Below, piece after piece: positions 1 through 7,403 of a stretch of 8,536 bases of DNA. Numbering within the stretch: position 1 is the first letter of the stretch; each line of letters starts with the position of its first letter. The stretch comes from an uncultured Collinsella sp. (GTDB lineage: Bacteria; Actinomycetota; Coriobacteriia; Coriobacteriales; Coriobacteriaceae): contig CABUZD010000073.1 of assembly GCA_902495945.1 (NCBI GenBank), positions 1 to 8,536 of the forward strand, in the 5' to 3' direction. The notes beneath the pieces were generated by a model. The model was not told where the DNA came from. It made no database searches and saw only the letters and a program-made list of their open reading frames with translations. The position numbers and the translations under genes were made by a program.

Positions 1-1
1 C

Positions 2-3000
2 AACCTGCGCCGCCACGCCAAGGGCATGATCTGCACCAGCGCCTGCATCGCGGGCATCATCCCCAAGTACATCGACCGCGGTGACATGGAGGGCGCCATC
101 AAGTGGGCCGAGACCTTCCGCGATACCTTCGACCCCGGCGACTTTTATATCGAGATCCAGGAACACGGCATTACCACCGATAACGGCCTGACCGACGAGC
201 AGATGGACCGCACGCTCATCGATATCGCCAAGCAGGTGGGCGTCAAGGTCATCGCCACCAACGACTTCCACTACCTGCGCCGCGAGGACGCGCCCGTGCA
301 GGACGTCATCATGTGCATCGGCATGAACGCCAAGGTCGACGACCCCAACCGTATGCGCATGACAGGCTCGGAGTTTTATATGAAGACCGAGGAGGAAATG
401 CGGGCGATGTTCCCGTATTGCCCCGAGGCCTGCGACAACACACTCGAGATCGCCGACAAGTGCTACGTGGAGCTGGACTGGGACTCCATCATCCTGCCGC
501 GCTTCCCGTTGCTCGATCCCGGCGAGACGCACGAGAGCCAGTTCCGCCGCGAGTGCGAGAAGGGCCTGCGCCAGCACTATGGTGACGACTGGGCCACGCG
601 CGAGATCGGTGGCGTCAACATCAAAGAGCGCTTTGAGTACGAATACAAGGTCATCTGCGACAAGGGCTTTGCCGCCTACTTTTTGATCGTTGCCGAGTAC
701 GTGCAATGGGCCAAGGACAACGGCATCGGCGTCGGTCCCGGCCGTGGCTCGGCCGCCGGCGCTATCGTCGCCTACGCCATGAACATCACCGCGTTCGACC
801 CGCTCGAGAACGGCCTGATGTTCGAGAGGTTCCTGTCCCCGCAGCGTACCGAGATGCCCGATATCGATATGGACTTCGACGATGAGCGGCGCCTCGAGGT
901 CGTGGAGCACGTTCGCCAGCTCTACGGCCCCGAGAAGGTCACCCACGTCATCACCTACTCGACCATTAAGGCCAAGCAGGCCATCAACGACGCCGCGCGC
1001 GTCCTGGACTATCCGGTCTACATGGGCCAGCGCCTGTCCAAGATGGTCTCGAGCGACCCCAAGGTCAAGCTCAAGCAGGTGCTCGACAAACAGCCCGGCA
1101 AAGAGGATCTGTTTAACCCCGATTTTGCCGAGGCCTATAAAAAGGACGACGACGCCCGCCGCATCATCGACACGGCGCTCTCGATCGAGGGCCTCACCCG
1201 TGGCGAGGGCGTGCACGCGTGCGCCGTTCTGATCTGCCGTGACCCCGTCAACGAGCACGTACCCACCAAGCTCGATACCAAGGGCGGCGTCGAGATTACC
1301 CAGTACGAGGGTCATACCGTTGCTGACATGGGCCTGCTTAAGATGGACTTCCTGGGCCTGCGCACGCTGACGGTTATCTCCAAGGCCAAGGCAAACATCA
1401 AAAAGAACTTCGGCATCGACATCAAAGAGGAAGAGATCCCCTTTGACGACCCCGAGATCTTTAAGCTCATGGGCTCCGGTCACACCGCCGGCGTCTTCCA
1501 GGTCGAGTCCGCCGGCATGACGGCGACGATCAAGAACATGAAGCCCACCGAGTACAAGCACGTCGTGGCATTGATCGCCCTGTACCGCCCGGGCCCGCTG
1601 GGCGCCGGCATGGTTTCGTCCTACATCAACCGTATGAACGGCAAGGAGCCGGCCGTTTCCTATGACGACCGTCTGGACGACATCCTGGGCGAAACCTACG
1701 GCACCATGGTCTACCAGGAGCAGGTTATGCTCATCTCCGTCGAGATGTGCGGCTTCTCCAAGGGCGAATCGGACTCGCGTATCCGTAAGCCCGTGGCTAA
1801 GAAAAAGATCAAGCTGCTCACGTCGACGGTGCTCCACTGGGAGGATGGCTCGGACGAGACCACCTACGACCACTGGATGAACGGCGCTATCAAGAACAAC
1901 TATACGCGTGAGGTTGCCCAGAAGATTTGGGACGATGTTCTCGAGTTCGCATCTTACGCCTTTAACAAGTCGCACTCCGCCGGCTACGCCATCTTGGTTA
2001 TGCAGACAGCGTGGCTCAAGGCGCACTATCCGCACGAGTACATGGCGGCCGTTCTGACGTCCTACACGGGCAAGACCGACAAGATCGTTCACTACGTCTC
2101 GGCGTGCCGTCACGACGGCATCCCCGTGCTGTCGCCAGATGTCAACGAGTCCGGTACCGAGTTCACGGCCACCAAGGAGGGCGTGCGCTTTGGTTTGGCC
2201 GGCATCCGCGGCGTGGGCACCGGCGTGGCGCAGGCGATTATCGCCGAGCGCGAGGCGGGCGGCCCGTTTAAGACGCTGCACGACTTTGTCGAGCGTGTGG
2301 ACTCGAGCCAGGCAAACCGCCGCGTGATCGAATCGCTCATCAAGGCAGGCGCCTTTGACTCCACGGGGTATCCGCGCCGCCAGATGATGCACTTTGTGGA
2401 CAAGAACAACCCCGAGAACATCATCGATGCCGCGGTAAAGCGCCAGAAAGATCGCGCGAGCGGCCAGACGTCGTTCTTCGATATGTTTGGCGACGTTGAG
2501 GGCTCGGGCTTTGAGGTGAGCGTGCCAGATCCGGATGGCCAGGAGTGGGACCGCCACCTTAAGCTGAGCCAGGAGAAGGAGGTTCTGGGCATCTATGTCT
2601 CGGACCACCCGCTGCGCCCGTTTGAGTATGCACTTAGCAAAGCGCGCGACTTCTCGTTCTCGCAGATCGACACCGGCTACGAGGTGCAAAACCCCACGGG
2701 CGGCACCATCAACCAGGAGATTCCCGAGGGCAAGGCGCTGTGGTGGGCCGGTATGGTCTCGAGCGTGTCCAAGCGCGTGACCAAAAACGGCGATCCCATG
2801 GGTATCGTGCAGCTCGAGGACATGGAAGGCGAGGCCACGGTCGTGGTGTTCCCCAAGACCTACAAGGAGGCCGAGGGGTACCTGTACGGCGAGGTCGATC
2901 CCGAGACCGGCGCGCAGCTGTCCGATGCGTTTGTGCGCATTAAGGGCAAGCTCGAGCGCTCGGACCGCGGCGACCAGATCATCGCGCAGGAGATTGTGCC

Positions 3001-3265
3001 GCTGGAGCTTAGCGAGGAGAAAAACAAGCCCAAGGTCTTTGAGGTCATGGTGCCCAACAGCCGCTTTAGCCAGGGCAATATGGCGCGCCTGGCCACGGTG
3101 CTCACCACTAACCCGGGCGGCGACCGCGTGGAGATCTTTATCGAGCAGGTGGACGGGCGCGTGTTGCGCGCCGAGGTGCCGGCCAAGGTCAATGCACGCT
3201 CGATTCCGCTGCTGGCAGAGGCAAAGGCCATCGTCGGCAACCAAGGCCGCGTGACGGTTATCTAA
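2..3265 (+). CDS. dnaE: DNA polymerase III alpha subunit (DnaE), 5'-truncated
   Basis: This is the replicative polymerase subunit that extends DNA at the fork. The window holds 1,087 codons of its 3' part; the first part of the PHP domain lies upstream. The frame is open from base 2, and the ATG at 26 is internal. Visible in order: the rest of the PHP domain, with an ATNDFHY motif whose His (269-271) is a likely metal ligand; GPGRGS (734-751); the PDIDMDF catalytic motif, with metal-binding Asp codons at 866 and 872; the third catalytic Asp in KMDFLGL (1346-1348); FNKSHS (1961-1978); a helix-hairpin-helix segment (about 2178-2270); a QTSFF sequence (2465-2479) resembling the internal beta-clamp binding motif; and an OB fold (about 2737-2865). 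It ends in TAA. The fingers segment (1751-1900) is unusual: an RKPVAKKK stretch stands where RRAMGKKK is usual, followed by about 12 extra residues. The family assignment is certain. The exact role, as main or accessory polymerase, rests on the intact active site. Confidence 0.97.
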   Translation, partial: NLRRHAKGMICTSACIAGIIPKYIDRGDMEGAIKWAETFRDTFDPGDFYIEIQEHGITTDNGLTDEQMDRTLIDIAKQVGVKVIATNDFHYLRREDAPVQDVIMCIGMNAKVDDPNRMRMTGSEFYMKTEEEMRAMFPYCPEACDNTLEIADKCYVELDWDSIILPRFPLLDPGETHESQFRRECEKGLRQHYGDDWATREIGGVNIKERFEYEYKVICDKGFAAYFLIVAEYVQWAKDNGIGVGPGRGSAAGAIVAYAMNITAFDPLENGLMFERFLSPQRTEMPDIDMDFDDERRLEVVEHVRQLYGPEKVTHVITYSTIKAKQAINDAARVLDYPVYMGQRLSKMVSSDPKVKLKQVLDKQPGKEDLFNPDFAEAYKKDDDARRIIDTALSIEGLTRGEGVHACAVLICRDPVNEHVPTKLDTKGGVEITQYEGHTVADMGLLKMDFLGLRTLTVISKAKANIKKNFGIDIKEEEIPFDDPEIFKLMGSGHTAGVFQVESAGMTATIKNMKPTEYKHVVALIALYRPGPLGAGMVSSYINRMNGKEPAVSYDDRLDDILGETYGTMVYQEQVMLISVEMCGFSKGESDSRIRKPVAKKKIKLLTSTVLHWEDGSDETTYDHWMNGAIKNNYTREVAQKIWDDVLEFASYAFNKSHSAGYAILVMQTAWLKAHYPHEYMAAVLTSYTGKTDKIVHYVSACRHDGIPVLSPDVNESGTEFTATKEGVRFGLAGIRGVGTGVAQAIIAEREAGGPFKTLHDFVERVDSSQANRRVIESLIKAGAFDSTGYPRRQMMHFVDKNNPENIIDAAVKRQKDRASGQTSFFDMFGDVEGSGFEVSVPDPDGQEWDRHLKLSQEKEVLGIYVSDHPLRPFEYALSKARDFSFSQIDTGYEVQNPTGGTINQEIPEGKALWWAGMVSSVSKRVTKNGDPMGIVQLEDMEGEATVVVFPKTYKEAEGYLYGEVDPETGAQLSDAFVRIKGKLERSDRGDQIIAQEIVPLELSEEKNKPKVFEVMVPNSRFSQGNMARLATVLTTNPGGDRVEIFIEQVDGRVLRAEVPAKVNARSIPLLAEAKAIVGNQGRVTVI

Positions 3266-3283
3266 GCTACGCCGGGTGAGATT

Positions 3284-3288
3284 GGAGG
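3284..3288 (+). promoter_or_regulatory. Shine-Dalgarno site of the SNF2 helicase gene
   Basis: GGAGG lies 5 nt before the ATG at 3294. It decides the start: an in-frame GTG at 3276 lies upstream of the site, and a GTG at 3291 is only 2 nt from it. The site falls in the 28-nt gap after dnaE, so translation of the helicase has its own signal even if the mRNA is shared. Confidence 0.75.
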
Positions 3289-3293
3289 AAGTG

Positions 3294-6200
3294 ATGGCGC
3301 AGGGTACGTTTGTGCAGGCGCTTCGCAAAGAGGCGGCGTTGAGCGGCACCTTTATGAAGGGGCGTTCGCTCATGCTCAACGGCGCCGTGCTGTCGATTGA
3401 GGACAGCGGCTCGCGCTTCTCCAAAAACGTGACGGTTGAGGGCTCGGTGCGCGGCTCGCGCGGCGACCTGTACAAGACGCACGTGGCGCTCGACATGGAC
3501 GAGCACGAGGTGATCGACTACGACTGCGATTGCCCCGCCGCCTATCGTTACCCCGGTATGTGCAAGCACGCTATTGCCACGGCTCTAGCGTATTTGGATG
3601 CCAGCGGCGCCGAGCCCGTCGAAGGTTTGCGCACGCCGGTCCGCACGTTTACGGCGCAGCCGAAACAGCCCGCGCGCACCGCGCCCAAAGCGCCGGCCGT
3701 CAACCCCAACTTTCCCTTTCCAGCGCCCGTCCCCACGAGCCCGAGCCTTATGGCGGCGCTCTCCGATCTTTCGGACGCGCGCATGGATGAGCTGGCGAGC
3801 ATGCGCCGCAAGCTTGCCGGTGCCGTTGATGCCGACGCCCCCAAAGCGGCGTTGGAGCCTTCGTTGGTGCCGTACTACAATCCGCTGTTTGCTGACCGCT
3901 TTAGCTGGGCGCTCGAGTTTCGCATTCGCTGTGGTTCGGTGTCCTACGTGGTCAAGGATATCGACGGCATGGCCGACGCCTACGTCCGAGGCGGCACCTT
4001 CTCGTACGGCAAGAAACTCACGTTTGTCCATACGCCCGAAGCCTTCGAAGACGTGTCGACAAAGCTGCTCAACCTCGTTGTGACGACAGTTGCCTATCTC
4101 GATGACATCACAAGCTCGCGTTCGGCGTCGTACGACTTTGCCCGCAGCGGTTTTGTCGCCGAGCGTCAGTTACCGCTGTCCGAGCATAACATCGTATATG
4201 TGCTGGACCTGCTGCGCGGCCAGACCATCTCCTTTGAGCCCGCTTGGTCGCGGGGGACGGCGGCGCATCGCACCTATGACGTGGCGGTTGAGATGCCTCC
4301 GGAAGGGGAGGACGAGGCTCTGTCTAAGCGCCCGCCGCTCCTTGCCGCCAAAATCGCGCCGGCGGCTGGTGGCAGCTACGATCTGCGCCTGCCGGCCGAT
4401 GCATACTGCTTTGCTTCGGGCGACGTTGCCTATCTGGTCGACACCCGCCGTGCGCGCCGCGCCGATGTGGCGTTTGCCCAGCATGCGGCGCCGTTCCTAT
4501 CGCGCTTGCTGCCCTGTCGCACGCCGGTCCATATCGCTGCGGAACAGGTGGGTGAGTTCTGCCGCATGGCGCTGCCCATTTTGCGCGACTACACCGACCT
4601 CACCGCGCCCGCCGCGCTCGATACCGTGGCACCCGAGCCGAGCTTTGCTATGGCGATCGGCGTCGACGATGGGCTCGTGACCTGCAAAATTACGGTTACC
4701 TACGGCGACTGGTCGGCAGATCTCTTTAGCCTGGGCGCTCCGGGCAGCCCCTTCGAAGAGCAGCGCCCGGGTGTGCCGCCGCGCGACGAGGTGGCGGAGT
4801 TTCGCGTTATGGACACGGCGGCCCTGTACTTCGATTTCTACGAGGGCGGTCTGGCGTTCGATGAGCGCGATGACGAGAGCTTGTTCTGCCTGCTGACCGA
4901 GGGCCTGTCCGTCCTGTCCGAGCTGGGTGAGGTCATGCTCAGCGACCGTCTGCGCCAGATCTCGGTCCGCCCTGCGCCCAAGCTCTCGGTTCGTGCGACC
5001 GTCAAGAGTAACCTGCTCGACGTCGAACTGGGCGCGAGCGGCCTTCCGGCGGCAGACCTTGCCATCTACCTCGACTCCTACAAGCGTCACCAGACGTTTG
5101 CGCGCCTTACGTCCGGCGACATCATTCGCCTGGACGAGGGCGCCCGAGCCGCGTTTGGCCTCGCCGAGGACCTGGGCGTCGATGCCGTCGACCTGCTCGA
5201 CGGCGTGTCGCTTCCCGCATCGAGCACCCTGTTCGTCGATAGCATGCTCGCGCGCACGCCCGCGCTCGAGGCCGATCGCGACGCTGCGTTCCGCCGTACC
5301 GTCGAGCGTCTGGACACGCTCGGCAAGATGGGCTTTACGGTACCCGCCTCGCTCAAGGCCACGCTGCGCGGCTACCAGGTCGACGGCTACCAGTGGCTCG
5401 GCTCGCTCGAACACCTGGGCCTTGGCGGTATCTTGGCCGACGACATGGGCCTGGGCAAAACGCTTCAGATGATCGCGCATGTCCTGGCGCGCGTGGAGGC
5501 GGGGGACATCAAGCCCACGCTCGTTGTATGCCCGGCCTCGCTCGTGTACAACTGGACTGCCGAGCTGGAGCGCTTTGCGCCCTCGCTCGATGTGTGCGCC
5601 ATCGTGGGCGCCAAGGCGCAGCGTCGCGTACAGATTGCCGGCGTGGCCGAGCATAACGTGGTCGTGACGTCGTATGACCTTATGCGGCGCGATATCGATG
5701 AGTACGCCGAGCAGGATTTTGCCCGCGTGGTGCTCGATGAGGCCCAGTACATTAAAAACCCGCTCACGCAGGTGGCGCGCGCTGCAAAGCGCCTGCCGGC
5801 CGGCGTGCGCTTTGCCCTGACGGGCACGCCCATCGAAAACCGCCTATCCGAGCTCTGGAGCATCTTCGACTTTTTGATGCCGGGCCTGCTTGGCACGCGC
5901 GAGTCGTTTGCCAAGCGCTTCGAAAGCCCGGTCGAGCACGCCGAGGGCGACAGCGCCGCTCGCCTGCAGGCACTCGTGTCGCCGTTTGTACTGCGCCGTG
6001 TCAAGGAGGACGTGGTGGCCGACCTGCCCGAGAAGATCGAGGATACGGTCATGGCGCAGCTCACCGGCGAGCAGCGCAAGCTTTACCTGGCAAACCAGGA
6101 CCGCATCGCCCAGCAGGTGCAGCACCGCGAGGCATCCGAGTTCAAGAAAGACAAGCTCAAGGTGCTCGCCGAGCTCACCAAGCTGCGCCAGATCTGCTGC

Positions 6201-6758
6201 GACCCGCGTCTGCACTACGAGGATTACAAGGCGGGGAGCGCCAAACTCGATACGTGCATGGAGCTCGTGCACGGCGCACTCGACGGCGGACATCGCATCC
6301 TGTTGTTCAGCCAGTTTACGGGTATGCTCGATATTATTGGTAAGCGCCTGGCCAAGGAGGACATCGCCTTCCTTAAGCTCACTGGCGCTTCGTCTAAGGA
6401 GAGCCGCGCCAAGATGGTCGCGCAGTTCCAAGCGGGCGAGGTTCCGGTCTTTTTGATTTCGCTCAAGGCGGGCGGCGTGGGCCTGAACCTGACGGCGGCC
6501 GACGTGGTCATCCACTACGACCCGTGGTGGAACGTGGCGGCGCAGGACCAAGCGACCGACCGTGCACATCGTATTGGCCAGCAACATACCGTGACCGTGT
6601 ACAAGCTCATCGCCAAGGACACGATCGAGGAACGCATTATGCAGATGCAGGAGTCCAAGTGCGATTTGGTCAACAGCGTGCTCGGCGGCGACGACATCTC
6701 GTCGGCGCTGTTTACCCGCGAGGATGTTCTGGCGCTGCTCGGCGGCGACGGTCGCTAG
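3294..6758 (+). CDS. SWIM zinc-finger SNF2-family DNA helicase/translocase (HepA/RapA-like)
   Basis: An ATP-driven double-stranded DNA translocase of the SNF2 (helicase superfamily 2) group, 1,154 aa from the ATG preceded by GGAGG. N-terminal SWIM zinc finger: Cys78, Cys80, Cys90, His92 (CxC...CxH). A Pro/Ala-rich linker follows (about 119-150). The large middle region (about 150-680) matches the place of the bacterial SNF2-associated domain. The ATPase core starts near 690: motif I DDMGLGKT (716-723, Lys722), motif Ia VVCPASLVYNW, motif II DEAQ (815-818), motif III TGTPIENR (from 843), motif IV LLFSQF, motif V LKAGGVGLNL, and motif VI DRAHRIGQ (1089-1096, arginine fingers Arg1090/Arg1093). 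All motifs look intact, so it should hydrolyse ATP. It follows dnaE by 28 nt on the same strand with no visible terminator, suggesting one transcript. Substrate and partners are unknown: remodelling of RNA polymerase (as for RapA) or DNA repair are possible, neither shown here. Confidence 0.95.
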   Translation: MAQGTFVQALRKEAALSGTFMKGRSLMLNGAVLSIEDSGSRFSKNVTVEGSVRGSRGDLYKTHVALDMDEHEVIDYDCDCPAAYRYPGMCKHAIATALAYLDASGAEPVEGLRTPVRTFTAQPKQPARTAPKAPAVNPNFPFPAPVPTSPSLMAALSDLSDARMDELASMRRKLAGAVDADAPKAALEPSLVPYYNPLFADRFSWALEFRIRCGSVSYVVKDIDGMADAYVRGGTFSYGKKLTFVHTPEAFEDVSTKLLNLVVTTVAYLDDITSSRSASYDFARSGFVAERQLPLSEHNIVYVLDLLRGQTISFEPAWSRGTAAHRTYDVAVEMPPEGEDEALSKRPPLLAAKIAPAAGGSYDLRLPADAYCFASGDVAYLVDTRRARRADVAFAQHAAPFLSRLLPCRTPVHIAAEQVGEFCRMALPILRDYTDLTAPAALDTVAPEPSFAMAIGVDDGLVTCKITVTYGDWSADLFSLGAPGSPFEEQRPGVPPRDEVAEFRVMDTAALYFDFYEGGLAFDERDDESLFCLLTEGLSVLSELGEVMLSDRLRQISVRPAPKLSVRATVKSNLLDVELGASGLPAADLAIYLDSYKRHQTFARLTSGDIIRLDEGARAAFGLAEDLGVDAVDLLDGVSLPASSTLFVDSMLARTPALEADRDAAFRRTVERLDTLGKMGFTVPASLKATLRGYQVDGYQWLGSLEHLGLGGILADDMGLGKTLQMIAHVLARVEAGDIKPTLVVCPASLVYNWTAELERFAPSLDVCAIVGAKAQRRVQIAGVAEHNVVVTSYDLMRRDIDEYAEQDFARVVLDEAQYIKNPLTQVARAAKRLPAGVRFALTGTPIENRLSELWSIFDFLMPGLLGTRESFAKRFESPVEHAEGDSAARLQALVSPFVLRRVKEDVVADLPEKIEDTVMAQLTGEQRKLYLANQDRIAQQVQHREASEFKKDKLKVLAELTKLRQICCDPRLHYEDYKAGSAKLDTCMELVHGALDGGHRILLFSQFTGMLDIIGKRLAKEDIAFLKLTGASSKESRAKMVAQFQAGEVPVFLISLKAGGVGLNLTAADVVIHYDPWWNVAAQDQATDRAHRIGQQHTVTVYKLIAKDTIEERIMQMQESKCDLVNSVLGGDDISSALFTREDVLALLGGDGR

Positions 6759-6793
6759 CCGCGCGCGGGGTGGGACTGCTGGAGTGGGCAGGA

Positions 6794-6818
6794 CGGTCGC
6801 CGCATTTTGGCCCGACCG
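6794..6818 (+). other. Imperfect hairpin in the SNF2-SOR spacer, possible weak terminator
   Basis: CGGTCG (6794-6799) and CGACCG (6813-6818) are exact inverted complements around 13 nt. Two more C-G pairs form inside if two Cs are bulged. It lies 36 nt after the helicase stop. No T-run follows, so it is at best a weak or factor-dependent end signal. Nothing else definite is visible in 6759-6923 apart from the ribosome-binding site. Confidence 0.3.
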
Positions 6819-6910
6819 CTTGCCTGATCCGTTATGTGTTCATTTGCAATGCCGTGGATGGTTTGTCTGCCTTTGGGCATAAGAACCATCAAGAACATTG
6901 GCACATCAGC

Positions 6911-6917
6911 AAAGGAG
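6911..6917 (+). promoter_or_regulatory. Shine-Dalgarno site of the superoxide reductase gene
   Basis: AAAGGAG ends 6 nt before the ATG at 6924. It fixes the start there rather than at the in-frame ATG at 6834, which has no such site. The resulting N-terminus also matches where desulfoferrodoxin-family proteins begin. Confidence 0.8.
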
Positions 6918-6923
6918 AACATC

Positions 6924-7286
6924 ATGGCGAAATTCTTTAAGGACCCCGACGGCAAGCTCATCGCTGCCCTTGGCGACGACGTTGCGACCCCTGCCGGTTG
7001 CACGGAACTGACTGCAAACACTGAGGACGCGGCGCACGAGAAGCACGTGCCTATTGTCGAGACCGAGCGTGACGGTCACGTGATTCGCGCACGCGTTGGC
7101 TCGGTCGAGCACCCCAGCCTGCCCGAGCACTACATTGAGTGGATCGCGCTTGAGGCCGAGGGCCGCTTAGAGGTTCATTACCTTGAGCCCGGCATGAAAC
7201 CCGCGACGTTTTTCGCGGGCGGTTCCAAGACCGGTACCGTCTATGCCTATTGCAACCTGCACGGGCTGTGGTCCGCGACGTTCTAG
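6924..7286 (+). CDS. Superoxide reductase (desulfoferrodoxin family) lacking the N-terminal iron centre
   Basis: Cytoplasmic non-haem iron enzyme that reduces superoxide to hydrogen peroxide without making oxygen, an oxygen-defence strategy of anaerobes. It is 120 aa long. The catalytic Fe(His)4Cys site is complete by family comparison: His41 in EKHVP, His63 in VEHP, His69 in EHYIEW, and Cys110 and His113 in CNLHG. The neighbouring Glu39-Lys40 pair, which assists catalysis in this family, is also kept. The first about 37 residues have the length and the NT(E/V)DA end of the desulforedoxin-like domain. However, the CxxC and CC ligands of that domain's iron are gone; only Cys26 remains. This is the arrangement of SORs with a degenerate N-terminal domain (class III, Treponema pallidum type). 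Electrons would come from rubredoxin or another donor, none of which is encoded here. It sits alone between spacers of 165 and 117 nt, with a terminator-like hairpin downstream. Confidence 0.93.
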   Translation: MAKFFKDPDGKLIAALGDDVATPAGCTELTANTEDAAHEKHVPIVETERDGHVIRARVGSVEHPSLPEHYIEWIALEAEGRLEVHYLEPGMKPATFFAGGSKTGTVYAYCNLHGLWSATF

Positions 7287-7331
7287 GAGCGCGCCCCCGC
7301 TCGGGGTATCATAGCTAGCATATGCACATGC

Positions 7332-7364
7332 AAGCGCCGACTGCATTATGCGGCCGGCGCTTTT
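7332..7364 (+). terminator. Intrinsic terminator-like hairpin after the superoxide reductase gene
   Basis: AAGCGCCG (7332-7339) pairs perfectly with CGGCGCTT (7355-7362). Beyond one A-C mismatch the stem continues as CTGCA/TGCGG (one G-T wobble) closing on a TTA loop. A TTTT run occupies 7361-7364, partly within the stem. It lies 45 nt after the SOR stop and 39 nt before the next start codon, so it most likely ends the SOR transcript. It could instead act within the leader of the downstream gene if that gene's promoter lies upstream of it. Confidence 0.75.
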
Positions 7365-7388
7365 ACTACGATTTCGATGGTTTACGAC

Positions 7389-7396
7389 GGAAAGGG
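7389..7396 (+). promoter_or_regulatory. Shine-Dalgarno site of the NadE-like gene
   Basis: GGAAAGGG lies 7 nt before the ATG at 7404. That ATG begins MKLALAQ, the usual first strand of a nitrilase-fold domain, so the signal and the homology agree on the start. Confidence 0.65.
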
Positions 7397-7403
7397 CTGA
7401 GCC

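Noticed and set aside
3276..3293. Upstream in-frame GTG start (3276) for the SNF2 helicase, adding six residues
   Set aside because: It lies upstream of the GGAGG site, which is well spaced for the ATG at 3294, and no other ribosome-binding site precedes it.
4497..5654. Long minus-strand open frame of 385 codons inside the helicase gene
   Set aside because: It lies opposite clear SNF2-gene coding sequence, its translation is rich in Arg, His and Ala with no recognisable domain, and such frames are common in GC-rich DNA.
6844..6883. Possible promoter for the superoxide reductase: TTGCAA (6844-6849) with CATAAG (6878-6883)
   Set aside because: The spacing is 28 nt, far from the usual 16-18, and no better-spaced pair was found in the spacer.
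6834..6923. In-frame ATG at 6834 that would extend the superoxide reductase by 30 residues
   Set aside because: No Shine-Dalgarno precedes it, the extension has no family counterpart, and the ATG at 6924 has AAAGGAG at the right distance.
7295..7306. Small hairpin CCCC-GCTC-GGGG just after the superoxide reductase stop
   Set aside because: The stem has only four to five pairs and no T-run; the larger hairpin at 7332 is a far better terminator.
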